Source: Eutreptiella sp. 'Long Island Sound 2002' (taxonomy: Eukaryota > Euglenozoa > Euglenophyceae > Eutreptiales > Eutreptiaceae). Taken from it: a stretch of 64,000 bases of DNA. A program made the position numbers and the translations under genes. Shown in pieces: positions 51,812 to 60,907 of the stretch (within the stretch, counting starts at the first letter, position 1; every line of letters starts with the position of its first letter). The stretch spans positions 43,833,119 to 43,897,118 of the forward strand of contig OZ038389.1 in assembly GCA_964036045.1 (NCBI GenBank), written 5' to 3'. Under the pieces are notes generated by a model. That model ran no database searches. It was not told the DNA's origin and worked only from the letters and a program-made list of their open reading frames with translations.

Positions 51812-52216
51812 ATGGTCGACAGCTTACCAGCAATTGATGATTTATCCCTCCTATTCGAGCATCTTGATCCACCTCCTTGTAAGGACAAGCATTTGAAGAG
51901 ACTGTATGTAGTCGTGATTTCTGGCTTATGTTTCCGCAACAGTGTTGACGGTGTGGATGATACTGTTGCCTTCGCCAGTGATACTGGCATATGCCAGTAC
52001 CAATCTCGGCAACTGCATGGAAGACATAGCCTTTTACTGATCTGTACTGATTCCCTTGTGCCCTTCCAATCATTTTCAGCCTGGCTTGGGTCCTTGCGAC
52101 CAAGAAAATTCCAGCCTAACCCGACATCCAAGAATTTGCTTGAACAAGTGCATTTTTCAGCTCTACAAAAACATGGAACATTGCATGCGTTAGCCTGGCC
52201 ACACAATAATGACTGA
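51812..52216 (+). CDS. Unassigned open frame, 134 codons
   Basis: From ATG 51,812 the frame reads MVDSLPAIDDLSLLFEHLDP and stays open to TGA 52,216. It looks protein-like and is longer than its neighbours, but overlapping frames on the minus strand are of similar length. There is no recognised domain, splice site or repeat copy, so this is only a candidate. Confidence 0.2.
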   Translation: MVDSLPAIDDLSLLFEHLDPPPCKDKHLKRLYVVVISGLCFRNSVDGVDDTVAFASDTGICQYQSRQLHGRHSLLLICTDSLVPFQSFSAWLGSLRPRKFQPNPTSKNLLEQVHFSALQKHGTLHALAWPHNND

Positions 52217-52744
52217 AGCCAGGCATGGGGATGAGGGTTGAACTAATCAGTGGCCAGGTCACTGGCTAAACGGGAAATTTACACGTTAATGCGTAAAGCA
52301 CCTCGAAGAGAGGTTGTTAGATCAAGCGCAGGCGTGGGCATTGTATACCCCCCCTTTTTGGGGGTCATTCGCGTAGCATACCCCAAGGCATGATATTCGA
52401 TGTCCAACCCCTTAGAAAATCATTATTTTGCCCAATAAGACAATCCCCCAGTGGATTTTTTGATTCTGAGGCCCCTGAAACTGGATATCACTTTTGGGGG
52501 GGTGGGGGGGGGTTAAAAGTTTGTGCTCAAAGGTTTGTGCTCAGAAGGGTTTGAACGAGGGTCAGATTGGGCAGAGCTGACAGGTCAGCAGGCACCACCG
52601 GCGATCGGCCGACTGGAACTCGAACCGCCGACCTGCACGTCTGCAGTCGGATGCATTGGCATTCGACTGCGGCTTGTTCTGACAGTAGCTGTTCTCCCCA
52701 CTGCTTGAAGCCGAGTCTGCCACTGAAAAAATCCAAACTGTGTG

Positions 52745-52825
52745 TTTCTCTCTGCCTGCCTGCTTGCCCAACTGACTGTCTGACTGACTGCTTGCCTGAC
52801 TAACTGACTGATTGGCTGACTGTCA
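52745..52825. repeat. Degenerate tetranucleotide tract (CTGA/CTGC)n
   Basis: About 80 bp of CTGC, CTTG, CTGA and CTAA tetramers, for example CTGACTGTCTGACTGACTGC. It is an ordinary aged microsatellite. Confidence 0.8.
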
Positions 52826-54406
52826 GCCTCTCTTCAAGGTGCACTGCCGAAGGCAATAGAATTTTTCAAAAACGTCTGTTTTTTTGGGCCACGGCCGTGT
52901 TGAAAGGTGTAAATTTGGTGTAAATTGGTGCATATTGTTATGTGTGCACTGTTTGATGACGAATTTGGGCCTCTTTGTCTTGCAATTTGTGTGCCCTTGT
53001 CATTTTGTTCACGTTGCAGACACTCTTTCCCCTACTCATGCGATTTATTACACATGCAAACCCCGCCCCCCATGTAAGCTCAAGCACAGGGTATATCCAA
53101 GTCCGGTTTCACAAGAAAATAAATGGCAGTCAAGCATTTTTGTTTTTTTTACACTTTTTTTGCAAACTGAAAACCAAAAAGAAGAAATATTTACCCAAAT
53201 TCACAATCTACTGGCCACTAGCCAAAATCCTCCTGGCCAGTGTTCATTTACCATTTGATGGAGATTGACCCGTTCGCCTTAATTGGAACCATCTTTGAAG
53301 ATCTCGGCTAGCCAAAAGCCAGCCAAGCTTAAGGTAGGCAAGGCGGGCGTAAGATGATGCATGCAAGTGACTAGCCACACAATACAAAGTGAGGCTAGGC
53401 TGATTTGTTCTCTTAGATAAGCGTCATTTTCATGGGGAATTTCAGGTTATGGGAATAAGTCTCCAAAGCCACACAAGAGGAATGGTGGCCCTATAAGGGC
53501 AGGCCAATTATTCCAATTAGGTTAGTGGGGGATAGTGTTTTTAGTATTGGGTTTCTTGTCGTATTTATTCTGAACTCAGGGTTTGGACTGTGGCACTGGC
53601 TTTCTAAAAAAAACATGCAAAACACGGAGCATTAAATGTGAGGGCGAAGGAAGTAAAGTTGATAGGGCAAGAGGAGTAGAAGTGTGAGACGGGCAGGTGA
53701 GTGGGGCTAGCATTTCAGGAGGGTATGACAGACAGCACCCAGGGATTCTCATATTTGTTGCTGAGGCCCAGGTATGAGACAACCCCCCCGGCCCCCACCC
53801 TTCAGGGGTCGATTTCCCTGATTTGCCCCCTTTGCCGTTTTCCCTAATTGTACACCATGGGAGATGGAACGGTCCTCTGACCAGCGTGTGGCACTTGTGA
53901 GCCTGTGAGAGGTGCTTCATCGATGGCTTTTCTGCAACCTGCAATGCTGACAAAGCCTTGCCACAATGTTCCTCAAAATGACATCAATGCCTAAGATTTT
54001 TCAACACATGATCCCGAGAAGCCTCGCTGATCGCCTTCTTCTCCTCAATTGATGCCTCCGACCACTTGTGACCTCCGCTAGGGGGTGACAGGTGCATGGT
54101 GTGCACACTGCGCGTCCTTTTGGGCAATTAAACAGCTTTAACCCCCTAAATGGACTACAGAAAGGCCCCGGATAGCCAAGAAAATAGCCAGCAAATGGAC
54201 ATGTGATCAGGTCCTCACAGTTTGGACTGACATTCTGCAGGTGTTTTTGTTGCCCCTGCATGTGGTGACACTGCCACTGAGACTCTGAGACCCAGAATCT
54301 TACCGAAAGCAACAACTCTTGACCTACACAGGGCCCAGTGCCCTCGCTTCGCGCTCACACAGGCTTCTGGCCTCGCTGACACTGCCCTTGAGCGGGGCCA
54401 TACAAT

Positions 54407-56437
54407 ATGTCGCCCATCACGCTGGACGACAAAGCGCTACGAGGGCTGCGCGACATCATCCGCCAGGAGGTTCAGGCGGCCATGGGAGCGACCTCACAAC
54501 AGCAGCCAAGTGCAGCGGCTGGAGAGCGAAACACACCCACATCTGCAAGGAGCACCAGCAAAGGTGCAAGCCGATCACAAAACCCCACCCAATCCCAGGG
54601 GGCAGCAGGATCCAAGGCCAAGGCCAGATCACAGTCCCCAGCCCGCCAGTCAACCACTGGTGCAGGGAGCAAAACGGTGCGAGAAGATCCCAAAGACAAG
54701 GAAATTCGAGAGCTCAAAGACATGATCAAAGAGCTCACCGCCACGATCAAGGAGCTTCGGGCCTCCATTCGACATCCCAAGAAGACGTCAGACAACGAAG
54801 ATGCAGCGGAGCCAACACAGCTGGCTCAACGGCCACGCACGTATGCGGACGCAGCGGCCAAGGGGAAATCCTCCTCAGTGCAAAAGTCACAGGAAAGCAG
54901 CCAGTCCAGTGCTTATACGGTAGTCAAATCACGATCTGCTGTCAAAGTACTTGGCAAGCCAAAAGATGTAGGTATGCCAGTGCAACCAACGCATGGAGTA
55001 GCTGCGGAGGAAGCACGAACCTGGCAAGCCTCTGCCCTACTACCATTGCAACTCTGGAAAGAAGCCGAGAACAAACAACTTGGCCTTCCGGTGCTGAATC
55101 CCAACAAACCACCAGCCGAATGGAAAGTCTCAGAGAGACCAGGCACCTTCCAAAGGGTGCTCATGCTAGGAGGCACAGCAGACTCATGTGCGGAACTCGC
55201 AGACATGGCTTTCACGTCCCATCCTCAGGTAGAACACATGGCTGCCATCGTCAACGTGCCAAATACAGCCGGCGTCAAAAAGGCAACTGTCGCGGACGCA
55301 CTACGCCGCATGAGACTCACGCGCGCTGATCTGGATGTTCAGGGCTGCTTGCTAACCCTGGCAACCCGAATCACGCGGGCCGAGTGGGTCCACTCCGAGG
55401 GTCCGCCCAGGCCCATAGCAGATCAGCAACTATGGATGCAGTGGGAAAGGACCACAATGGAACAAGACGACGAATCGGACCATCAGGAATCAGACACGGC
55501 GGAGCATGCCCCAGTGACGCCCTCGGAGAGGGAAAGTGGCTTCCACAAGATATCCTTGCAGATAGATCCTCTTATGTGCTCGGATTCCGAACTGCCTCCG
55601 AACAGAACCAAAGGCTCTGCACAACGCTGGGTGAGGCAGCAAACGATGGAGTACCTGAAAACGTGCATGCAAGAAATGACACAGGCACCGCCAATGGAGA
55701 TTTTTCGCCGAGCAGAACATTACTCAGTCACGATGGAGCTCCCACTGGAGGCTGCCAAAAGGGTGCTCATTGGGTCGGGCAAGCTGCAAGGCATCGAGGC
55801 AAGGCCGTGGATGTCGAAAGGATCTCTTGGACCTGGACTGGAAGCACGCATTCTCTGGCTGAAAGCCCCCAACATGAAGAGCTCCAGCAACATATGGGAG
55901 ATCCTTCACACCCAATACTGGTTTGCCGGTGTGCTGACAGGAGACACTGTCGGCAGATGTGGTGTCCGAATATGGGGAACAGAAGAACCAAGCGAGCAGC
56001 AAAGGACAGGTATTGCGAACCTGCTTGGAGCAGAGGCCCCCACCAAACGAACACGCATACGGGTGTACGGATACCCGGCCGGTTTCGGCTACGGTACCAC
56101 GTGGGCTCAAGAGGAGGCCGCACGTGTCTTTCCCTCAGGCAAGGTCCAAGTTCTTTCCTGCCAACACCTCGTCGGCACGTCCATAACCAAGCCGGTGTTC
56201 GACATTACCGCAACGGGGGTGCCAACGGAATGGCAGGCGCACAAGCTGGAGTCCACCGACACCAGAGCAAACCCACGAATTTGGAGGCGGTGCGTGTCGC
56301 ACAAACTCCGACCAGCAGCGGAAAGAGTTGGACGCCAAGAGAGGCTACGTCTAGCCACACGGGCAGACGACGACCCAGAGACTACCTCTTTGCAAGACGT
56401 CGTGGAGGACAACCACGACATGGAGTTAGGACAATAA
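54407..56437 (+). CDS. Second LINE ORF1, coiled-coil protein
   Basis: The 676-codon frame starts at ATG 54,407 (MSPITLDDKALRGL). Residues 20-100 are Ser/Gln/Ala-rich and basic. A short coiled coil, DKEIRELKDMIKELTATIKE, sits at about 105-125, followed by RTYADAAAKGK near 145. The remaining ~500 residues are globular-looking (LQLWKEAENKQL, RVLMLGGTADSCAEL, TRIRVYGYPAGFGYG) and match nothing I recognise. By position and coiled coil it should be the RNA-binding, trimer-forming ORF1 product. It ends at TAA, 354 nt before the next likely start. No CCHC knuckle is visible. Confidence 0.7.
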   Translation: MSPITLDDKALRGLRDIIRQEVQAAMGATSQQQPSAAAGERNTPTSARSTSKGASRSQNPTQSQGAAGSKAKARSQSPARQSTTGAGSKTVREDPKDKEIRELKDMIKELTATIKELRASIRHPKKTSDNEDAAEPTQLAQRPRTYADAAAKGKSSSVQKSQESSQSSAYTVVKSRSAVKVLGKPKDVGMPVQPTHGVAAEEARTWQASALLPLQLWKEAENKQLGLPVLNPNKPPAEWKVSERPGTFQRVLMLGGTADSCAELADMAFTSHPQVEHMAAIVNVPNTAGVKKATVADALRRMRLTRADLDVQGCLLTLATRITRAEWVHSEGPPRPIADQQLWMQWERTTMEQDDESDHQESDTAEHAPVTPSERESGFHKISLQIDPLMCSDSELPPNRTKGSAQRWVRQQTMEYLKTCMQEMTQAPPMEIFRRAEHYSVTMELPLEAAKRVLIGSGKLQGIEARPWMSKGSLGPGLEARILWLKAPNMKSSSNIWEILHTQYWFAGVLTGDTVGRCGVRIWGTEEPSEQQRTGIANLLGAEAPTKRTRIRVYGYPAGFGYGTTWAQEEAARVFPSGKVQVLSCQHLVGTSITKPVFDITATGVPTEWQAHKLESTDTRANPRIWRRCVSHKLRPAAERVGRQERLRLATRADDDPETTSLQDVVEDNHDMELGQ

Positions 56438-56790
56438 TGCTGACCGTTCGGGCAGTGGCATTGCTGCGTCCAAGGGCATGCATGAGTCGGTACAAACAGC
56501 CGCCGTGCTACGCGAGCCGGACACGTCCGCCGCGCGGGAAATCTTCAGGGTTCCTCTTGTGCATGCTGTGCCTTCTGCCACGGTGCTCTAAACGTAGACA
56601 ATGTTGCCATACACCAGCCTTGAGTGCACGCAAGTGCCCCCCCACTGAGCTGACGAGAGAGGACGCAATGAGAACCGCTCGGGCACGCAGCCCTGAAATG
56701 ATGCTCCCCCTACCAGGGCTCTTACCACCCAGGACATGCGACTGCCGCCTGGACTGCCTATTCCTGATGACAGGTACTATGTTTTATTCC

Positions 56791-57890
56791 ATGGGACGGT
56801 CGCACAAAAGGCGAAGGTCGGACTCCAGCAGCGAGGAAGGTGAACGCCAACATCGAAGGCGGCAGCAGCCGCAACAGCACACCCACATCCATGTCCACGT
56901 CCACCAACCCCAACAGCGGCACCCAGATCGGTCGAAACGCCGCAGTGCACACCGAGAACGATGCAGGATTCAAGGCGAGACCAGACGGATGGAAAGCGCG
57001 CTGCGAGAGCTCGATGCCCAACAGGCAACTGAAGTCCAAGCAGCCCGGGAGGAGCAGCAGTCGGCCGCGCAGTACTCTGACAGGGCCCCTCTGATCCCGT
57101 TTCAGGCCAACCTGCCGAGACAAAGGCCACGGACACCCAGCTACGAGCAGGTGATGGCCCGCCCACCTCTACCCAGCTATGATGAGGTAGTGGGGATGAC
57201 AGCAGACGAGGAAGAAGCAGAGCATGGCCCCAGCAGATCCGGACTCGCCAACCCGTACTCCCTGGAGCAGCTGAGGGACATCTCGGCAGCGGTGCAGATG
57301 CAACCGGAACGGCCCACGGTGATCACCGACGTCCTGTACAAAACAGGCTCATACATAGCCTTGGCGCTGGAGCCCCATCTTGCGCTGCATCATCGCGATG
57401 ATTGGGTCAGAGACCGGGCCACGGATGTCGGACACCAGCTGGGCTTTGACGACGCGCCAGAGCCCGACACGGTCAAGCAAGGGACCCATGCGGCGCCACG
57501 AAACTGGAGGCTGCGGCTGCGGGGAAGGAAACCCCAGGGACTTACTTTCGGCATCAGCTCCAACGCCAAATATGGAGTGTCCCAGTACGCATGGGCCTCG
57601 GGCGCGGAATGGCTGATCAGCCGCATCCAAGCCCAAACAACAGCAGTGAGGCCGCCGTCACCGCCACCGGAGGACGAAGATGCCCAGCCGCCGGCATACG
57701 CGCCACGCCAAGAGTTTGTGGACCAGGTATGTGCAGACCTTGCTTGGCAGGTGCCTGAACGTGCGGTCCTCTCAGCAAGCGCTGATACATGCAGATACAG
57801 TACCCCCCTGCTCACACAAACTTGTCTTCTCACTTCCAGTGGCTCGACCCGGAATGGAAGCTGCAGCGAGGCTACCGAGACGGCAGATGA
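56791..57890 (+). CDS. Second LINE middle ORF with PSYxxV motifs; possible intron 57,727-57,839
   Basis: The likely start is ATG 56,791 (TTCCATGGGA context), giving MGRSHKRRRSDSSSEEGE, an Arg/Ser nuclear-signal-like head; earlier ATGs in frame (56,482) are possible. A Gln/His-rich stretch follows, then TPSYEQVM and PLPSYDEVV, which resemble PxxY-type adaptor motifs, and a compact domain (TDVLYKTGSYIALALEPHL ... GVSQYAWASGAEWLISRI). At 57,727 GACCAG|GTATGT and at 57,839 CTCACTTCCAG|TGG form a good GT-AG intron. Spliced, the frame ends WLDPEWKLQRGYRDGR at TGA 57,890; unspliced, it is in frame with the EN/RT ORF. The function is unknown. Confidence 0.45.
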
Positions 57891-58200
57891 CCGTGACCTG
57901 AAAATCCGTCAAGGCGCACCATCACCGCGGCCCATGCACACTCTCAACCCTGCCAGTGACGAGCAGGCCAGCATAGCCAAGACGGAGAGCTCCGCTAACC
58001 ACCCAGCTAAGCCGTGCGCGAGATGGGAACGCCCGCCGCGTCACAGTGCCGAGAGACGGTCTGTGATGGCGAGAGCCGCCAGACTATTATGGACGAGTCG
58101 GGTAAGCCCGCCGTCCTCAGCAGCGGTGCCTGATGCACACCGCAATGCCAGTATTCACTGTCACCGTTACCTCAGAGCTTCTCTTCCTGACCCCTCCAGC

Positions 58201-60282
58201 ATGCCTAACCGCCTGGCCTGCCTTGTTCCTTTTCGCCCCCTGCTCCTGCTCCTGGATCAGTCAGATCAAAATCCCACCCCAACGCAGTCGGCCCACAACT
58301 TGGCACAGCTGGTGCCACCTGACCAGTGGGCCGCGCTGCATGTGAGCGCACACACACGCGCACACACGCATCCACACTGGACGCGTGACCAGATCCTACG
58401 CTGTGGTGACGTGCACCCCAACCCAGGACCCACCTCTCTGGCACTCATCAACGTGACGGCCTTGCGAGCACACCACCATGAAGTGCTGGATTTGCAAGAG
58501 GACATCGTAGCACTCACGGAAACACGGCTCACGCAAGGGGCCCAGAATGCAATGGCCTTCATGGCAAGACAGAAGGGGTGGCAACCCTTTTGGGGAGCCC
58601 CCCTACTATCCAAGACAGGTGGCATTTGGGGAGCTGCCCCAGGAGGGGCGGCCCTTCTGGTACGGGAAAAGTGGCCGGCAAAGCAAGCTCGGCGGGACCC
58701 GGGATGCACACTAAGTGAGGAACTGTGGAATTCAGGCAGGTGGCTGCACGTCATCGTGACCCCAGCGGATGGTAAACGCCCCCTAAACGTGATTGTGGTG
58801 TATGGGATCCCAGGAGACCACAAGCTAAATGGCAAGCTATGGGAGGCAGTGCTGACCCAAGTTGCAAAGCTGGGGAACTCCCCCTTTCTGATAGCCACGG
58901 ATGCCAATGTCCAACTAGATCACTACCGCTGCATGCCCAACCTCATGATGACGGAGCTGCTGTCGGGGCGCATTGTGGATGTCGACCTCTTATATGCACG
59001 GACCACGGGACAGGACTGCCAGTGCTCGTACCACAATGGCTCCATCAAACAGAAACCAACCAGAATTGATGGTATTTTGGCAGATGCCAAGACGGCCAGT
59101 GCCATCATGAAAGTCTTGCCAACCGAAAGATGTCCCGTGCCTGGACACAAGCCGGTCACCTTCACCTTCAATTTCAAGCAATCTGCCCAGCGGGTTCTGA
59201 AGTTTGTGCGGTTACCACCCATGATACCAGCCCACCTGCAGAAACGCAAGCGGGACCAAATAGTGAAAGACGTCACCGAACCATACGTGGCGATATGGGA
59301 GAAAGTCCTAGACAATGAGGCGTCCACGGCAGATCAACTGTGGGACCTCTGGACATGGCTGGCTGAAGAAACCATGCTGGTCCTGACCATGGCACCGCCG
59401 CCAGCGGTCAGGACAGGAATATGCCAACTACCACTGGCTCCCCAAGAGTCGCCGAGAGGACGGGGAACCAAGAAGATGCTCAAGACGGTGGAGCTCACGC
59501 CAAAGCGCATGACGTCGTCAGGACTCCCGTGCACTGCACCAACTAAGGAGATGTCCGCCCTGCTGAGCGCCCTAGTGCCAGTGATGAAGTGGGCGGCAAG
59601 CAGGGAACAAGCCGTGGTCCCTGTTATGGGCCCCGTACCGCGAGAGGTCCTCAACAATTGGAAGGCGATACGCAGGAGAGCCCACCGCATTCTTCAGCTC
59701 ATCTCCAAAGGGCAATGTGTAGCAGAGCACCAAGAACTACTGCGCACGGTGATGGAGGCTCCAGAAAGTGCACCCATGACCATCACCGACTTGGTCCGGC
59801 TCGGTGATAAGATTAAAATGCTGAGTAGGCGGCAACTGGCTCAAGAAGAGAAGAAGAGGCACCAAGATTGGAGAGAATGGATTGAGGAGACCTGGACCAC
59901 ATCACCTGGGAAGGTGTACCAATGGATCAAAGAGGACAAGTACACGCCCACGGTCCTGATCCAGAAAGAGGACGGCACCTTGACTGGCAATGTGCCCGAA
60001 ATGGACCTCGTGATACACCAGAAATGGGACCCGATAATGAGGCAGCACGCGGATCCGACGCTGCCGGAGCCGGAAACTGAACCCTTCTGGCGCAAGTTCG
60101 GCAAATATGTGGAGCATCACCAGATTGGAATGTCAGCCCATCACCGCGGAGCGCCTCTGCCGTCAGTTCAAGGACATGAAACGCGGCCGGGCCACAGGTC
60201 TAGACGGATGGAATGTTGTAGACATGCGGAACATGCCATGGCCGCTACTGCACATGCTGGCTCAGCTGTTAAACTGGGTTGA
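58201..60282 (+). CDS. Second LINE EN/RT ORF, part 1: signal-like head, 2A motif, APE endonuclease
   Basis: ATG 58,201 is the first after a GT-AG-like interval (GTAAGC 58,101 to CCCCTCCAG 58,199). The product opens MPNRLACLVPFRPLLLLLDQ, a hydrophobic signal-like head. At residues 69-77 is GDVHPNPGP (58,405-58,431), matching the 2A ribosome-skipping core, which would release the enzyme downstream. The APE endonuclease follows: LTETRL, GGAALLV, VIVVYGIPG, LIATDANVQ (usual GDFN), TRIDGILAD and GHKPVTFTF (usual SDH). After about 600 residues the frame loses the RT near 60,120-60,160 and ends at 60,282, while the RT continues in another frame from ITAERLCRQF. Confidence 0.75.
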   Translation: MPNRLACLVPFRPLLLLLDQSDQNPTPTQSAHNLAQLVPPDQWAALHVSAHTRAHTHPHWTRDQILRCGDVHPNPGPTSLALINVTALRAHHHEVLDLQEDIVALTETRLTQGAQNAMAFMARQKGWQPFWGAPLLSKTGGIWGAAPGGAALLVREKWPAKQARRDPGCTLSEELWNSGRWLHVIVTPADGKRPLNVIVVYGIPGDHKLNGKLWEAVLTQVAKLGNSPFLIATDANVQLDHYRCMPNLMMTELLSGRIVDVDLLYARTTGQDCQCSYHNGSIKQKPTRIDGILADAKTASAIMKVLPTERCPVPGHKPVTFTFNFKQSAQRVLKFVRLPPMIPAHLQKRKRDQIVKDVTEPYVAIWEKVLDNEASTADQLWDLWTWLAEETMLVLTMAPPPAVRTGICQLPLAPQESPRGRGTKKMLKTVELTPKRMTSSGLPCTAPTKEMSALLSALVPVMKWAASREQAVVPVMGPVPREVLNNWKAIRRRAHRILQLISKGQCVAEHQELLRTVMEAPESAPMTITDLVRLGDKIKMLSRRQLAQEEKKRHQDWREWIEETWTTSPGKVYQWIKEDKYTPTVLIQKEDGTLTGNVPEMDLVIHQKWDPIMRQHADPTLPEPETEPFWRKFGKYVEHHQIGMSAHHRGAPLPSVQGHETRPGHRSRRMECCRHAEHAMAATAHAGSAVKLG

Positions 60283-60907
60283 ATCCCATGGCGTATGGCC
60301 TGAGCAACTTGCCACAGGGTACATTCCGCTGATCCCCAAAGGCGAGGGCAGTGAGCCGCTACAGCTCAGGCCGCTGTCGGTGCTGTCTGCGATTTATGGC
60401 GCCTGGTCCGGTATCCGACTCCGTGACTGCCTCATCTGGCAGGAGAAGTGGGTGCACCGAAATGCATTTGCCTTCAGGCCGCAGAAGAGCGCCCTGGACG
60501 CAGCAACTCTGCTGGCCGCCCTCATTGAGCGAGCACACCTACTGAAGCAGGCATTATCTGGCGCTGGCACTGACTATGTGAAGTGTTTTGATTTGATACC
60601 ACAACAAATCTCCTTCCGGATGGCACGAGAGTTCGGCCTGGACCCCAAACCGCAGGCGGCATTGGAGGCCATGTATCAACAACTACACAGGGCGTTCAAA
60701 AATAAACGGGGCGCTGGGCTCCTTTTTTCACGCCACGAACGGCGTACTGCAAGGGTGCGCCATGAGCGTACTCATGATCAACATGCTCACCACAGTCTGG
60801 ATGCGTGCCGTGGACGAGCTGGAAGGAGCTATCTCAGTGACGGTACACAGCCTGCCGCCCATACCGCCCAAGCTGGAAGAGCCCAAGGAGCTGAGATACA
60901 GACGTAA
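60107..60907 (+). CDS. Second LINE EN/RT ORF, part 2: first RT blocks in a shifted frame
   Basis: This frame carries QPITAERLCRQFKDMKRGRA and TGLDGWNVVDM (the K-A-x-G-x-DG block), YIPLIPKGEG with LRPLSVLSAIYGAW, and GTDYVKCFDLIPQQ, the RT palm block with the first catalytic Asp. It is valid to about 60,700; beyond the run of five A at 60,698-60,702 the conserved reading passes to a third frame. Two shifts in one RT suggest inactivation or sequence error; programmed shifting is less likely. Confidence 0.7.
   Translation: MWSITRLECQPITAERLCRQFKDMKRGRATGLDGWNVVDMRNMPWPLLHMLAQLLNWVESHGVWPEQLATGYIPLIPKGEGSEPLQLRPLSVLSAIYGAWSGIRLRDCLIWQEKWVHRNAFAFRPQKSALDAATLLAALIERAHLLKQALSGAGTDYVKCFDLIPQQISFRMAREFGLDPKPQAALEAMYQQLHRAFKNKRGAGLLFSRHERRTARVRHERTHDQHAHHSLDACRGRAGRSYLSDGTQPAAHTAQAGRAQGAEIQT

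Larger units (their letters stand above)
51303..54318. other. Host DNA without a confident gene
   Basis: It holds a run of 14 G (51,471-51,484), an unassigned 134-codon frame (51,812-52,216), a tRNA B-box-like sequence on the minus strand near 52,615-52,627 and a degenerate TGAC/TGCC tetranucleotide tract (about 52,745-52,825). From about 52,930 to 54,300 it is AT-richer with no recognised exon. Confidence 0.35.
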
